From Entophlyctis helioformis (taxonomy: Eukaryota > Chytridiomycota > Chytridiomycetes > Chytridiales > Chytriomycetaceae), in NCBI GenBank assembly GCA_025526915.1, contig JAHLKH010000171.1:1-61056 (forward strand): a stretch of 61,056 nucleotides of DNA, read 5' to 3'. The notes under the pieces were generated by a model. It had not been told where the DNA came from, made no database searches, and saw only the letters and a list, made by a program, of their open reading frames with translations. A program made the translations under genes and the position numbers. Positions 34,416-46,000 of the stretch are shown in pieces; position 1 is the stretch's first letter; the number at the start of each line of letters is the position of its first letter.

Positions 34416-35893
34416 CTACTTGGGCAAGGATCCCTTGTCGCCCTCCTTGGCATCCGCGGCAGCAGCAGCAGCAGTCTCCTTAGCGTCCTTCTTGTCGGCT
34501 GCCTTGGTCTTGTCGTCAGCAGCGTCGCCGCCCTCTTCCTTCTTCTCGAGGTCGCGGAGCATGACCTTGTTCTCAATGAGGTTGTGGAGCGCAATCACCG
34601 CACGGATGAGCGATGACAGGTAAATGACAAGCAGCTCGTCGTTGGTCTTGACGGCAAACGACTTGACTGTCTCCGGGACCTGCAGGTTGGGCAGCAGGTT
34701 GAAGATGTCCTGCAGGTTGTAAATGACCTGGTGGTTCACGGGCAGCGTGCCCGCCAGAACCTTGTCCAGATACGCGCGGATCTCTTGTAGGTGGACGTGG
34801 AGGCCCTTGAGCGAGTTGATCTGATTGGTGATCTGCGTCGAAAGCGTGCCAACGGACGTGTCCTTGATGTCGCGGAGCAAGTGCTCCACGCCAATCTCCT
34901 CTGCCTCCTCCGCCTCGATAGACGATGGAACGTGCAGGAATGTCTTGGTTGTGGCAGTACCGTCCTATACATCCAAGCATCCGGTTCACAGTCGTTGGGT
35001 CGTGTCCATGCCATCCAATTCCACGCAAGTGTGAGTACCGCTGGCACCCTCCAAAGCACAGCACCATCGTATGTACGTCCAACACGCGTCCATCGCATCC
35101 AGTCTCGAGAGTGCGCAAGCAACGTACATCGTGGATCTCCTCAACAGCAAAATAGGCGTCTGTGGGAATGCCAAGGTCGGTTGGCTGCACATCAATGATC
35201 ACAAGCGCAGGGTTGGGCGTGTAGCGCTTGAACAGCTCGTTGATTTCGAGGTCAGAAGGGCGGAGCTTGGGTCCGCTGTGGTACCAGCCGACCATCTTCT
35301 CGCGTGCTGGTGGTGTGGCCAGTTGTATGTTGGCCAAGATGAGTGTGTCGGGAGTGATTGGCGGAATGGAGCGTGCAGAGTCAGTGTGCCGAGCATGCAG
35401 GGCAGCTCTGAGCGAGATCCCAGCCAAGCGCAATCAAGGTCCTCTCTGTCAGCGTCAGCGCACCGTTGATCTTCTTGAACATCTCGTACATGGCCTCGTG
35501 GTAGTTGTGATCCAGGAACCAGACCGAGGGATCCTTTTCGTCCTCCTCAAAGGGCACTGTAAAGCCAAGCCAGCAAAGCAATGCATGCCCAGATGAGTCG
35601 CTTGCAAGTCACGGCATAGCATGGCAACGTGGCACAGGAGCAGGAGGCATTCAGGCAAGCATGCAAGCCAAAGGCCATTGGCATGGACCGGCAAGATGGG
35701 CAGACGGTTGGAAGGCAGACGTACGGGCATAGCTGTTGGCAACGTTGACCTGGTCGCCGACGTGCTGCCCAAGCAGGACGCCGACGACACGCTTCTTGGT
35801 GTTCTTGGCGACACGGTTGAAGTGGTCCACGACGGACAGCAGGACAAGGGGGTGGACGACCACGTTGGTGGGGACGTTGAGCGTCACGGGCAT
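34416..35893 (-). CDS. RPN8: 26S proteasome regulatory subunit Rpn8 (PSMD7)
   Basis: Non-catalytic MPN-domain subunit of the proteasome lid that heterodimerises with the deubiquitinase Rpn11. Four exons: 35725-35893, 35464-35556, 35128-35306, 34416-34964; 329 residues, normal length. The MPN domain shows [50 protein letters not shown] and DIEINE-like [11 protein letters not shown]. It lacks a full JAMM zinc signature, as expected. The C-terminal half has the coiled-coil lid-interaction segment and a Lys/Asp/Ala-rich tail ending GSLPK. Confidence 0.96.
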
Positions 35894-35960
35894 GGCAGGC
35901 GGGTGCGGGTGCGGGCGGCGGCGTAGGGTCTGTGCGGGATGCAGGAGGCGGGTGTCAGCA

Positions 35961-35994
35961 GGCGGGGCGGGGCGGGGCGGGGCGGGGCGGGCGG
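35961..35994. promoter_or_regulatory. GC-box array in divergent RPN8/deaminase promoter
   Basis: Five to six contiguous GGGGCGG-like units between the divergent start codons at 35893 and 36139. The G-rich strand could form a G-quadruplex. A promoter role is inference from position. Confidence 0.5.
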
Positions 35995-36138
35995 CTTTGC
36001 AGCAGCGGCGGCCGTTCCAGCAGCAGCAGCCCGACAACAGCCAGCCAGCCAGCCAGCCAGCCAGACCCTTGCCTTGCTGTTGCGATCTCGCGAGCGATCT
36101 TCAGCCGAGTCGCGGCAAGCAGCGTGACGAGGGCCGGC

Positions 36139-36767
36139 ATGGTGCAGGGCACAGCAACAGAGCGGCGGCTCATGGATCTTGCCGTCGCAGAGGCGGGCAA
36201 GTCGGTGCCCGCAGAGGCGGCTTACTGCGTCGGCGCCGTGCTGGTCGCGGCCGACGGCTCGTCGGTGCTGTCCACCGGCTTCTCGCGCGAGCTTGCGGGC
36301 AACACTCACGCCGAGCAGGTCTGTCTGCTCAAGGTCGCCGGCACCGACAAGGCGCCGCTCGTGCCTGGCGCAACCATGTACACGACCATGGAGCCGTGCA
36401 GTCTGCGGCTGTCGGGGAACGTCCCGTGCGTCCAGCGGCTGATCGACGCCCGCGTCGCAAGGGTCGTTGTGGGCGTCCGCGAGCCGCCCGATCTCGTCCA
36501 AAACTGCACGGGCGTCGAGCTGCTCGAGCAGGCCGGCATCCAGGTCGTGCTCCTGGATGGATTCCGAGGTGGGCCATCCATGCACACGCTGCTGTTGCGA
36601 TCTTCGCTTGCCATAGCGGCCAGCTGCGTTTCCGCCCACACAAACTGCAGGTCTCCACAGCTGGTCTGTTGTTGACATGCCAACCTTCATTGCTTCCGTC
36701 GTGCTTCGTCCCAGAGGTGTGTCTGGCACCCAACCGCCATATCATAAAGTCTGATGCCGCGGTCTAA
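36139..36767 (+). CDS. RibD-type / cytidine deaminase family zinc enzyme
   Basis: Two exons, 36139-36568 and 36715-36767, 160 residues. The deaminase zinc site is complete: THAEQ (His ligand plus catalytic Glu) and EPCSLRLSGNVPC (two Cys). The fold elements AYCVGAVLVA, YTTMEPC and RVVVGVREP are typical of DRAP/pyrimidine deaminases. In fungi, relatives of this type deaminate the riboflavin precursor diaminohydroxyphosphoribosylamino-pyrimidine or act on nucleosides; the substrate cannot be read from sequence. No second domain (reductase or pseudouridine synthase) is attached. Confidence 0.8.
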
Positions 36768-36851
36768 AGAACGGCTAGCGGCCAACGAGGTTGACATCGA
36801 ACGTCATCAGATCCATGAGCATGAGCACAGCCCAGACAGCGATGCTGCTGC

Positions 36852-38603
36852 TTAGCCTGACCCTCGCGAAAAGCCAAAGATCTGGAGGCCCGATGACCGC
36901 GTGTTGTGGTTGGACTCGTCAGTCGCGTACAGAAGCAGGTGTTTGTTTGGGTGCCATGCCACGGCGTTGAGGGCCGCCGTTGTTTTGACCGAATACACCA
37001 ATTCACCCGTCTCTGCATGTGCCTGATGGACACCGTCACCACAACAATCACCACAGCCATTCATCCACCAGTCAGCCAGTCAGTGGGCATGCATCGGCTT
37101 TGTTCAATGTGACCAATACAACAAGTTGCTCCTTACAATGTCAATGCACTTGTCTTCTGACCCCGAAGCAATAAACTCGCCGTCGTGACTAAAGGATATC
37201 GTCCGGATCTGGTTACTGCAGAGTTGAAGCAGTGACGGCCACGACGGCCGCAGGGAGATGGACAGGATGGCGTTGGAAAGGGCAGTGTTAGAGTAGGCGG
37301 ATGGCGAATGCGGCCAACCCGAAAACAAAGCGGCAACGCCTGCCACGAAATACGCACTCGAGCCGCTCCATCGTCTGCACGCTTGCAAACGTGTCCATTT
37401 CCCAGACCGTCACGGTGGCATCGTTGCTGCCCGTGGCAAAGAATCTCCCCCGTGGATCAAAGTCGATGCAAAACGTGTTGGCTGTGTGTGCAGCCAGGTT
37501 GTACACGTGCTTGAACGACGGAAACTCGACAATCCTCACGGTGCCCTCGCCAGTTGTCAAGAAAAAGAGGTCACCGGCATAGTTCCAGCTGATTTCGTTG
37601 ATCTGCTCGCCAAAAGCACAGACGAGACAGCATTGAGCGAGGTGCATTGCGTTTGTGGGCACCGGCAATCAAGTGCCCAGTCTGTCCATCATAAGCATGC
37701 AAGCAGGCCACGCGCTGTCCATCCTCATCCACCTCAGTCTCGTTGGGCATGGTATGCCAGATGAACGGCTTCTTGTCATCTGCTCCAGTGCCACCGCGCA
37801 CATCAATAAAGGATATGAGATCGTCCTGTAAGTACCGTTCGATGCAAAAGCCAGCCGGTCAGCACACTCGGCCCATCCATGGCCAGCAACGCCCACGGAG
37901 CATGCACATATGGCACGTGTCCCGACCTTGTTGCCAACAGCAATGTGGTGGCCATCTGGACTCCATGAAATGTTGAGGTTCTCGCCCTTTGTGGAAATAG
38001 ACTGCGCGGCCGCTCGCGGTGCTGGTCGCGTTGCAACAGGCCGCCATATTGCAGGTGCACGCCGGCCGGCCGTCAGCACAACAGGCCATGGCAAGGATCT
38101 CGACGGTCTGCATGTAGACCACCGCCGCTCAGCATCCAACGCGTGCTCGCCCAGCAAGCGGCCCACCTCGCACATCCCACACACGCACCGTCCGATCCAC
38201 CGATGCCGTTGCCAGCTTGTCCGGATGCGTGGGATCCCACACCAGCTGCTGGACAACGCCCTGATGGCCACGTAGTTCTGCTGCCGACGACTGGTGCATG
38301 GGCCGATGCACAGCATGGCACAACCTGTCAGTGCCGCGAGATGCGAATCGCAGCCGTCTGGTGCCCATGAAGGAGACAAGATGCGGTGCGGTGCGATGGG
38401 GTGTGATGCGGAGCACCCACCATGCGCTCGAGGCTCCACACCCGCACGCTCTTGTCTGCCGAGCTTGATGCTGCCCGTCGGCCCTCGCAGTTCCATCCGA
38501 TGCCGTTCACCTTGTCGCCATGCCCGCGCAGCTCTCTGGTCTCGGCGCTGCCAAACACGGTCTTGTACTTGGTCACCACGGCAGGCAGCGGCCTCGTCAC
38601 CAT
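36852..38603 (-). CDS. THOC3: THO complex subunit 3 (Tex1), WD40 protein
   Basis: TREX/THO component coupling transcription to mRNA export. Multi-exon; WD blocks seen in order on the minus strand: RELRGHGDKVNGIGWN and SADKSVRVWSL (about 38430-38560), ELRGHQGVVQQLVWDPTHPD and SVDRTVRVWDVR (about 38180-38290), NISWSPDGHHIAVGNK (about 37920), INEISWNYAGDLFFLTTG and VRIVEFPS (about 37510-37600), IDFDPRGRFFATGSNDATVTVW (quoted in parts: IDFDPRGRFF, ATGSNDATVTVWEMD), IRTISFSHDGEFIASGSEDK (about 37140-37210) and a last TTAALNAVAWHPNKHLLLYA. About 320-330 residues, the THOC3 length. The start was placed at MVTRPLPAV; an upstream in-frame ATG at 38690 exists. Confidence 0.88.
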
Positions 38604-38745
38604 TGCCTGTCCAGTCAAGGGCCGCCGTGCGTTGCCGGCAGTCAGTGGCGAGCCAGCAACTAGCAAGCAACTAGCAAGCGTCGAAAGCAACTAGCCAGCA
38701 ACTAGCAAGCGTCGAACGGACGTTGCAAGGTTGCCGGGAAGTTGG

Positions 38746-39923
38746 ATGCGTCGAACAGCGATCAACGATCCTGGCGAGGTGGTTGCGAAGCGTCCAAGAG
38801 GCAGGCCGCCAGGAAGCGGACGGGGCCGCGGACGGGGCCGTGGCCGTGGAGCACCCATGACAGCCGCAGCTGCGGCCGTTGCCTCGGTGACTGGCGGTCT
38901 CTCGCTGGCCGGCATTGGTGCGCCAGTGCAGAACCCCGCGATGCTGGATCCGATGTCGCTGCTGGCGGGCGGCAGCGATGCAGCAGCAGCCGAGGCAAGA
39001 GGCGCTGCAATGCAGAGCGGCCTGGCCGGCGCGGCAGGGCTTTCTGGTGCAGGGGCAGCAGCCGATGGAAGCGGCGGTCCGGCAGGAGCAGCAGGGGCAG
39101 CAGGCGCAGCAGGAGCCCAGGCCCAGGTGCCGAGGATGAAGGCGACGACGACGATGACGATGCTGACGAGCAGCTGTACCAGGGCCCGATGACGACCGAA
39201 GAGGACCGAGAGGCCATAAGGCAAGTCGGCCATGGAGCCATCCGTGTGCAGGAGGAGGCTGGCCGATGCTCGGCGTCGCAGACCCACCGTCGATCCTCGA
39301 GACTGTCGCCCTCGTGATGCTGGAGATTAGCGGCGGATCTCGCAAGGTGCCGGGCCTTGTTGTATGGGCAGGCTGGAGCTGAACGATGCCATGGCCCACA
39401 GAGCATTGCTGGACACGTTTGATGAGGAGCAGCTGCACCGCTACGAGGCATATCGTCGCGCGCACCTGCCCAAAGCAGCTGTGCGAAAGGTGGGGGAGGA
39501 TCGAGGCACGAGCCGCAAGGCAACGCGGCCCTTTATATGCTGTTGGGTGGCTGGGCCACGCGATGGACTGATACAGCAGACACTCGCGGGTGCGGCGTGC
39601 TGCTCGCCGTGCACCAGATGGTGCAGACGATTGTGGGCGGCATCGTGCCAGCGTCGATTGGCATTGTGGTTGGTGGATGCGCCAAGCTCTTTGTTGGCGA
39701 CATTGTGGAAGGAGGCAAGTCATGAACCAACGGCCGTGCTCTGTGTGGACGCTAACCGTTGCAGACCTCCATGTGCCACGCAGCGCTCGAGTACATGGAG
39801 GAGCTTGGAGAGCCTGCAAGCACCGCGATCCGGCCGGAGCATCTGCGCGAGTCGTTCAGACGGTACCGCGAGCAGCATCCGCATTCGATGCGCAGCCGCC
39901 TCCACCGCAGCAGCCGGTTTTGA
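38746..39923 (+). CDS. TAF11: TFIID subunit TAF11 with N-terminal AT-hook-like segment
   Basis: Histone-fold subunit of TFIID that pairs with TAF13. The N-terminus has KRPRGRPPGSGRGRGRGRGR, an AT-hook-like run, then an Ala/Gly-rich region and an acidic block with EDEGDDDDDDADE. The histone fold is split over exons 39372-39489 (DTFDEEQLHRYEAYRRAHLP), 39618-39714 (MVQTIVGGIVPASIGIVVGG, then KLFVGDIVEG) and 39784-39923 (ALEYMEELGEP...IRPEHLRESFRRYRE). Introns 39221-39371 and 39715-39783 both have GCAAGT donors; the second is only 69 nt. Between the Ala/Gly region and the acidic block (about 39115) the frame changes by one base without a visible intron; a missed micro-intron or assembly error is possible. 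It is head-to-head with THOC3, 142 bp between starts. Confidence 0.87.
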
Positions 39924-40041
39924 TCGACGGCCGCGCGCAATGAATATTTTTTTTTTGAACCGCATCCGACAAAGCGCCAGCGCCAGCGCAAGAACGAGCG
40001 AGCAGCGAGCGAGCGACCCGAACAGCGCAGTTGCAGCAGCG

Positions 40042-43000
40042 ATGGATTCAGTGCAAGTCAAGCAGCTCAACGTCAAGGGCGGATCGAACCGCTTCAAGGT
40101 GGCTGCGTGTCTGCGTCTGCATGGCTGCGTGCTGCGTGGCTGCTGATCCAAGACTGACACTTGCCGCCAGTTCTCGTCGTTCAACGACCGCATCGAGCTC
40201 ATCAAGGTTGATGCCATCCACAGGGTCGTCAAGCAGGCAGACGCCAACGACGTACGTTGCCTGCTTGCCGTGCATGCATCCGTGCATGCGTCTGTGCGTG
40301 CGTCCATGCGTCTGGCTGTCTGCCGGCTGGCTGTTTGTCTGCCAGTCTGCCAGTCTAGCCGCTGTCCATGGCTCCTTGCTGGCGACCAACAAAACAGCCA
40401 ACTGACCGACCAACATACAAACCGACCATCCGACCGACCAACATACAAACCAACAAACCGTCCATCCAACATACAAACCAACAAACCGCCCGGCCGCCCA
40501 TTGCCTGCGCAGGATGTGGAATCGTACTTTCGCGACGCCATGCTCGAGTGGGCAGAGCTCAACTGCACCACCCACTTCACCCTCTTTACGCGCGAGATCA
40601 CTCCCATCACCGGGTCGCTGTCGCAGATCCTGTACCACAAGACGCAGATCTGCGCCATCATCCAGCGCCACCTTGCCGTGCCTGGCAGTCTGGCCATCCA
40701 GCCCATCCTGAGGTGCGTCCGTGGCTGGGCCGCTTCGTTGCCGTCGCCGCCTCGCCGCGCGGCTGGCTACTGACGCGCTGAAATGGTTGAACCAAAGCCT
40801 CGTCACGGCTCTGGCCAAGGATCTCCAGGATGTGCTGTATCCGCACTTTCCCGCGCTCTTTGAGCGTATCGCCGCTTGGTGGGCGGCACCACCAGCCCGA
40901 AATTCTCGAGGTATCGTCCGCGCAGCTTCAGCTTCGCTGAATGGATCGGCAACTTGTGTCTGGCATCCAGCAACTAACGCTGGTCTCCGGTGCACATGGA
41001 TTCGGTCTTGCAGGCATCCTTCAACACCATGGCGTACCTGTTCAAGTATCTTTCGATGCAGCTGCGAAAGGACATCGAGGCACGTTCAGGTGAGCAGCCA
41101 CGGACGCGGTCAGCTCTTGCCGCTCTTTCTGCCGACCGCATGGTTGCTGACCAGTGCCCGCCCCAACCATCGCAAGTCTGTTGATCCCAGTCTTTCGCCA
41201 TCCCAAGCTCTTTGTGCGCACGTTTGCCGCAGAGTCGTTTGGCTTCCTCCTTCGCAAGATCCATGACTCCAAACGCCAAAGAGAAGCATTCGCCTTCATT
41301 CTCAACTCTCTGTTCGAGCACAACAGCCGCGAGTACCAGGAGAGCATCAGCTTGGTCTTCTTTGAGACCATCAAGGTTTGTCTTGCGCTCCCTTGCCCAA
41401 TGTCGCATGATCGCTGCCACCAACACATCTTGCTTGCAACCCTGGCTTTTCACAGCAAGTCAAGTCCGCCTTCCACTCCAAGAGCCCCGTCATCTTGCAG
41501 AACACCCTCGAGTTGTCCATTGAGCTTTCTATCAAACACAACAACGGTATGCCACCGCTCGCCTCTCTCTTGCCATGGCTAGCGCGATTGTTGCTTGTCG
41601 TGCAGAATCTGGACGCTGACAGCATGTTTCCTGCTTGACAGACTCGCCGGTGCAGATGGCACAGAGACTGCTGATCATCACGGGCCACTATGGAACACGC
41701 GAGACAATGTCCGGTCTTTGGGAGGTCGTGACCGCCCTGGTGGACTCGACTGCAGACCGTTTGGCACGCGCAGAGCCGTCTGACAGACCGGCGCTGTTTT
41801 CGTCGCTGACGCATGCCACGTCGCTGATGACGGTCTGGGTCGGACTCCGCAAGGGGTCGCGCATCGACAAGCACGAGACCTTGTTTGCCGTCTCCACCAA
41901 GCTGTGCACCGTCGTCATCAATAGCCAAGATGCGCCACACCAGACGCGTCTTGCGTTTGTCAAGCTGTTTGCAGCTCTGCTCGAAGTGTCTGGCCTGGAG
42001 CACGCATTGTTGTGTGCAAAGGCTTCGCTCGAGGCCTTCTGTCGGGCCAGCGACACTGAGCTCGTCTTCACCTTCTTCGGCATCCTCGCAGCACGCTCCT
42101 ACAAGTACTTTGCCAAGTTTATCTTGGCGTATGTGTTTGGATACGTGCAGCACGTCTGGAGCAGCGATCCAGAGCGTTGCATGCTGTTCCTGGCAACCAT
42201 CTTTGCCAATGGCATCGAGAACATGATGGAGAGCGTTCCGCAGGCCCTCAAGGACAATCGCGGTCTGCTTCGATTCGCCGCGACGGACATCTTCAACAAC
42301 AAGCAGGCCGTCCCTGTTGCAGCAAGCAAAGGCTTCACAGTCGACATCCCCGGTGCCATTGTGGACTACATTGGCGCAGCATCCTTTTCCAAGCACGCTT
42401 CGCAGAAGAAACAGGTTTGTCGGGGGCACTGTTTGCATTTGCACTGATGGTCGGGTTGCTGATCGTCACCAACTCTGCCATCCTCATTGTCCAGGATGCC
42501 GCCCAGGTCTCGCTGCTGTTTTCGTCCATCATGGCGACAGCCTACGTGTCCACGTCTGAACTGGACGTCACGTCTGTTCTCGAGAAGCTCATCCAGACCG
42601 TGTTTGCCGAGATTGAGTCGCAAAAGACCACCACGGCTGCCATCGTCTACACCAAAGGCCCTCTGCACGGCGATCGCAACGAAGTGCTCAAGTCGCTGAT
42701 TGGTGCGGCGCTGTCTTCCCTTTCATGGAGAGCACGCAGAACCGATTCCCCGCTCACGGCTCTGTGGCCCCTTGTCATGGGCAAGCTTCTCGCCGTCGCT
42801 GGAACAAACACTGCTCTGCTTGACGGAATCGCCACGTTTGTCGAGGCGGTCGCGTCCAACGGCGGCAGCGAGGCAGACGACCTGCTGTCCCAGACTGCCC
42901 TCGTGCCCGTCTTTGAGCAGCTGGAGGCCAACATCGGCTCCGTCTTGGCGCCTATCCGTCTCCACACGCTGCGCATCTTGTCGACTTTCAAACAGATCCC

Positions 43001-46000
43001 GCTGCGTCCAGTCAAGGATGTCAGTCTGCACGGCCCGTGCCCGATCCTGCAGACCTGCCTTGACTTGGAGCGCCTTCCGAACACCGTCGAGATGTCTCGC
43101 GAAAAGATCATCCATTTGCGCCGCATTGACACGCTGGTTGGCTCAAGGACGCTTCCCCCTCTGTACGACACGGTTGCTGTCCGCTTTTTGTGTGCGCTCT
43201 TCTCGGTCAACTTTGCCCCGCTCTGGCCAGAGGCGACCAAGAGTCTGGTTGTCGTTGCCAACACGGATCCATCGTCGTTCTGGGCGGTTGTCTCGAAGCA
43301 CTTCCGGTTCATTTCGACGGATGCCAAGGACCTGGAAAAGCCCAGCTTCCACTTTGTCGCCAGCGATGCCGCCTTGCTCAAGTCGGATGGCAGTGCCGCT
43401 GGCTCCACGCCCAGTCATTCGACTGCTGCCTCTTCCGCCCCGAACGCGTTTGGCAAGAACTCGTTCGAGTGCCCGAACCTCAACAGCTTCGCCAAGGCTT
43501 GGTCCGAAACACGTGTTCGCTATGTCGCGCCATCTGTGTACCTGGCCTACACGTTTGCCGAGGTGTGTTTGCTGATCATCCATGCCACTCACCTGGATGA
43601 TGGTGTCTGCAAACCCTTGTCACTCACCTGCCCCGCTGTAACAGCTTGTAACGCCAAGCCAGCCACGCATCGACACAACAAACATTTACTGTTTGCTGAT
43701 CCGCACCCTTGGCGAGCTGCCCAGCATGATCGAGAAGCACTCCAAGGAGATTGTCCCAGGATTCCTTGCCATGTTCCACGACGAGTTTGAAGCATCGACT
43801 GGCGTTTTTGAGCCACTGGACGAAGTTGACAAGACAATCACCGACGTGGAGGCAGGCTCTGCAGACGAGCAGGCTGAGGATGCTCAAGGAGCTGCAGCCG
43901 ATGACGAGGCTACCGATGTGCCGACGTCGCGCGTTGCAGATGCAGAGGCCGATGCAGGCGATCTGGCTACGCGCCATGCTCGTGTCACCATTCTCGAGTA
44001 CCTGGCCATGTTCGCCAAAGCCCGCAAGCCGGCCAAGCTTGCACGCGCAGACGAGCTGTTCAAGGTGCTCAACCAGCTGCTTGCCAACGGCGATGCCAAG
44101 TTGCAGCTCCGCTCGCTCGAGTGCATTCTTGCATGGAAGTACCCTGGCGTGACGGCCTATGCCGAGAACCTCAAGAGCCTTGTGCAAGACGACAAGTTCC
44201 GGGACCATCTGTCTTCATTGGACATTGAGCAGATCCGCGCGTCCGTCAAGACGGTTGATCAGCCCATGCTCATGGAGGTCATTGCCCGTATCCTGTACGG
44301 CAAGCTGATTAGCAAGCGTGGCCGGAACGCGTCCAATCCGGCCTTCGTGCGCGCCGCACGGCCATCTTTGCGTTCCTGGCTGGAGTTCACGACTCGGAGC
44401 GCAAGTACATTGTCGATTTGATGCTCGAGCCGTTTGGCGCGATTCTCGCCCAGCCAGACCAGCCGTCCGGAGCAGGAGAGAGCGCAGCGTTGGCTATTGT
44501 CGACAGCCTGCCCTATCCGGCTCTCTCCAGCCCAAAGAAGCAAGTCGGTTTCCTGTCGGTGCTCGAGGACCTCATCAAGCAGCTGCGATCGCTGGTCGTG
44601 CCCTTTTTGCCCCAGATCCTCAAGACCATTCTGTACCTTTGCCACTATGCGGAAAAGGTGCTGCAGGAGGCGGTCAGAGATCAGGCGCAAGGCGTGTCGC
44701 TGATCCAGGGCCATGAGGTTACGCAGTACCGCGAGGTCCGCCTCCACTGCATCAAGCGTCTCGCCCTGCTCTTCAGCATCACCGTCGACTTTGACTTTTC
44801 GCCGTACCTGCCGACGCTGTTCACATCGTACATTGACCACCGCCTGCCCAAATTCCACACCGAAAACACCCAGGCACCCAGTGCACTCCTCGATCTGATC
44901 GTGGCATGGTCCAAGAATGTAAAGTATGTCATGTACTTGACAGCCTACAACGCTAGCCTTGTGCCCGCGGTGCTCTCGCTCTTGTCCGCCAAGAAGGTCC
45001 AAGACTCTGTCATTGCTGCGGTTCTGAGCATCATCGAGTCGATCCAGGATCTGCATCTGCAGCGGGCAGACGGCGGTATCCTCCAAGCATCGCTGCTTCC
45101 GCACATGTCGCACTTGCTGCACGCTCTGGAGCATGCGCTGGCGGCCTCGCTGGAGAGCAGCTACAACCGCACTGGACGGCCCGCCAGACTGGTTGGCGAC
45201 AACATCCCGACACGCATCATCCGCATCCTGTCGCGTCTCTCGCCGTTTGTGGTCGAGTCCCACAATGCCGAAGCTTTGGTTGGAATGATGACACCGTTCC
45301 TCAAGCGGCCCACCAAGGCCGTGCCAGAATCAACCAAGTCGGAGATCCTCCAGATCCTCGGCGACTTTTTGCCTCTGCTGCCGTCGATGCAGGCGGTCCA
45401 TGTGACCAGCTCGGCATACTTTTTGACAGTGTGCCAGCTGTTTGCAACACTCAGCACACGGGAAGCGCGTGCCAAGCTGCTGTTTGTGTTTCGCCAACTT
45501 GCTGGATTCGACCTCGAGATGCTTTCGGTTGTGGCCGACCTGCTGGACGAGACCAATGCCTACTCGGCCAAGCGCATGGACGAGCCCGACTTTGACCGCC
45601 GCTTTGGCGCGTTCTCTCGGCTGAACGAGGATCTCCATGCCAAGTTGTCGCCTCACCAGTGGCGGCCGATTTTGTATAACCTCGTCTTTTTCACGCAAGA
45701 CCAGGAAGAGTACTCCATCCGCACAAGTGCAGCATACGGTATCCAGCGCTTTGTTGGGCAGGCTGCAGCGCACAGCACCGAGGACACCGCGGTGACGACT
45801 TTGACGACCTCGCCGACTGCGGCACATAGGGATCTGTCGCACATGGACCTCGTGCTGTACCTCGTGCTGCCAGCCATCAAGCGCGGTGTTCATCAGCCTG
45901 CTGTAACTGTTCGGCAAGAGTTTGCATCGCTTCTCGGCCTCCTTGTCCAGACGTTCCCGACACTCCCCCAGTTCTCGGACATGGTGTCGCTGCTCGCTAG

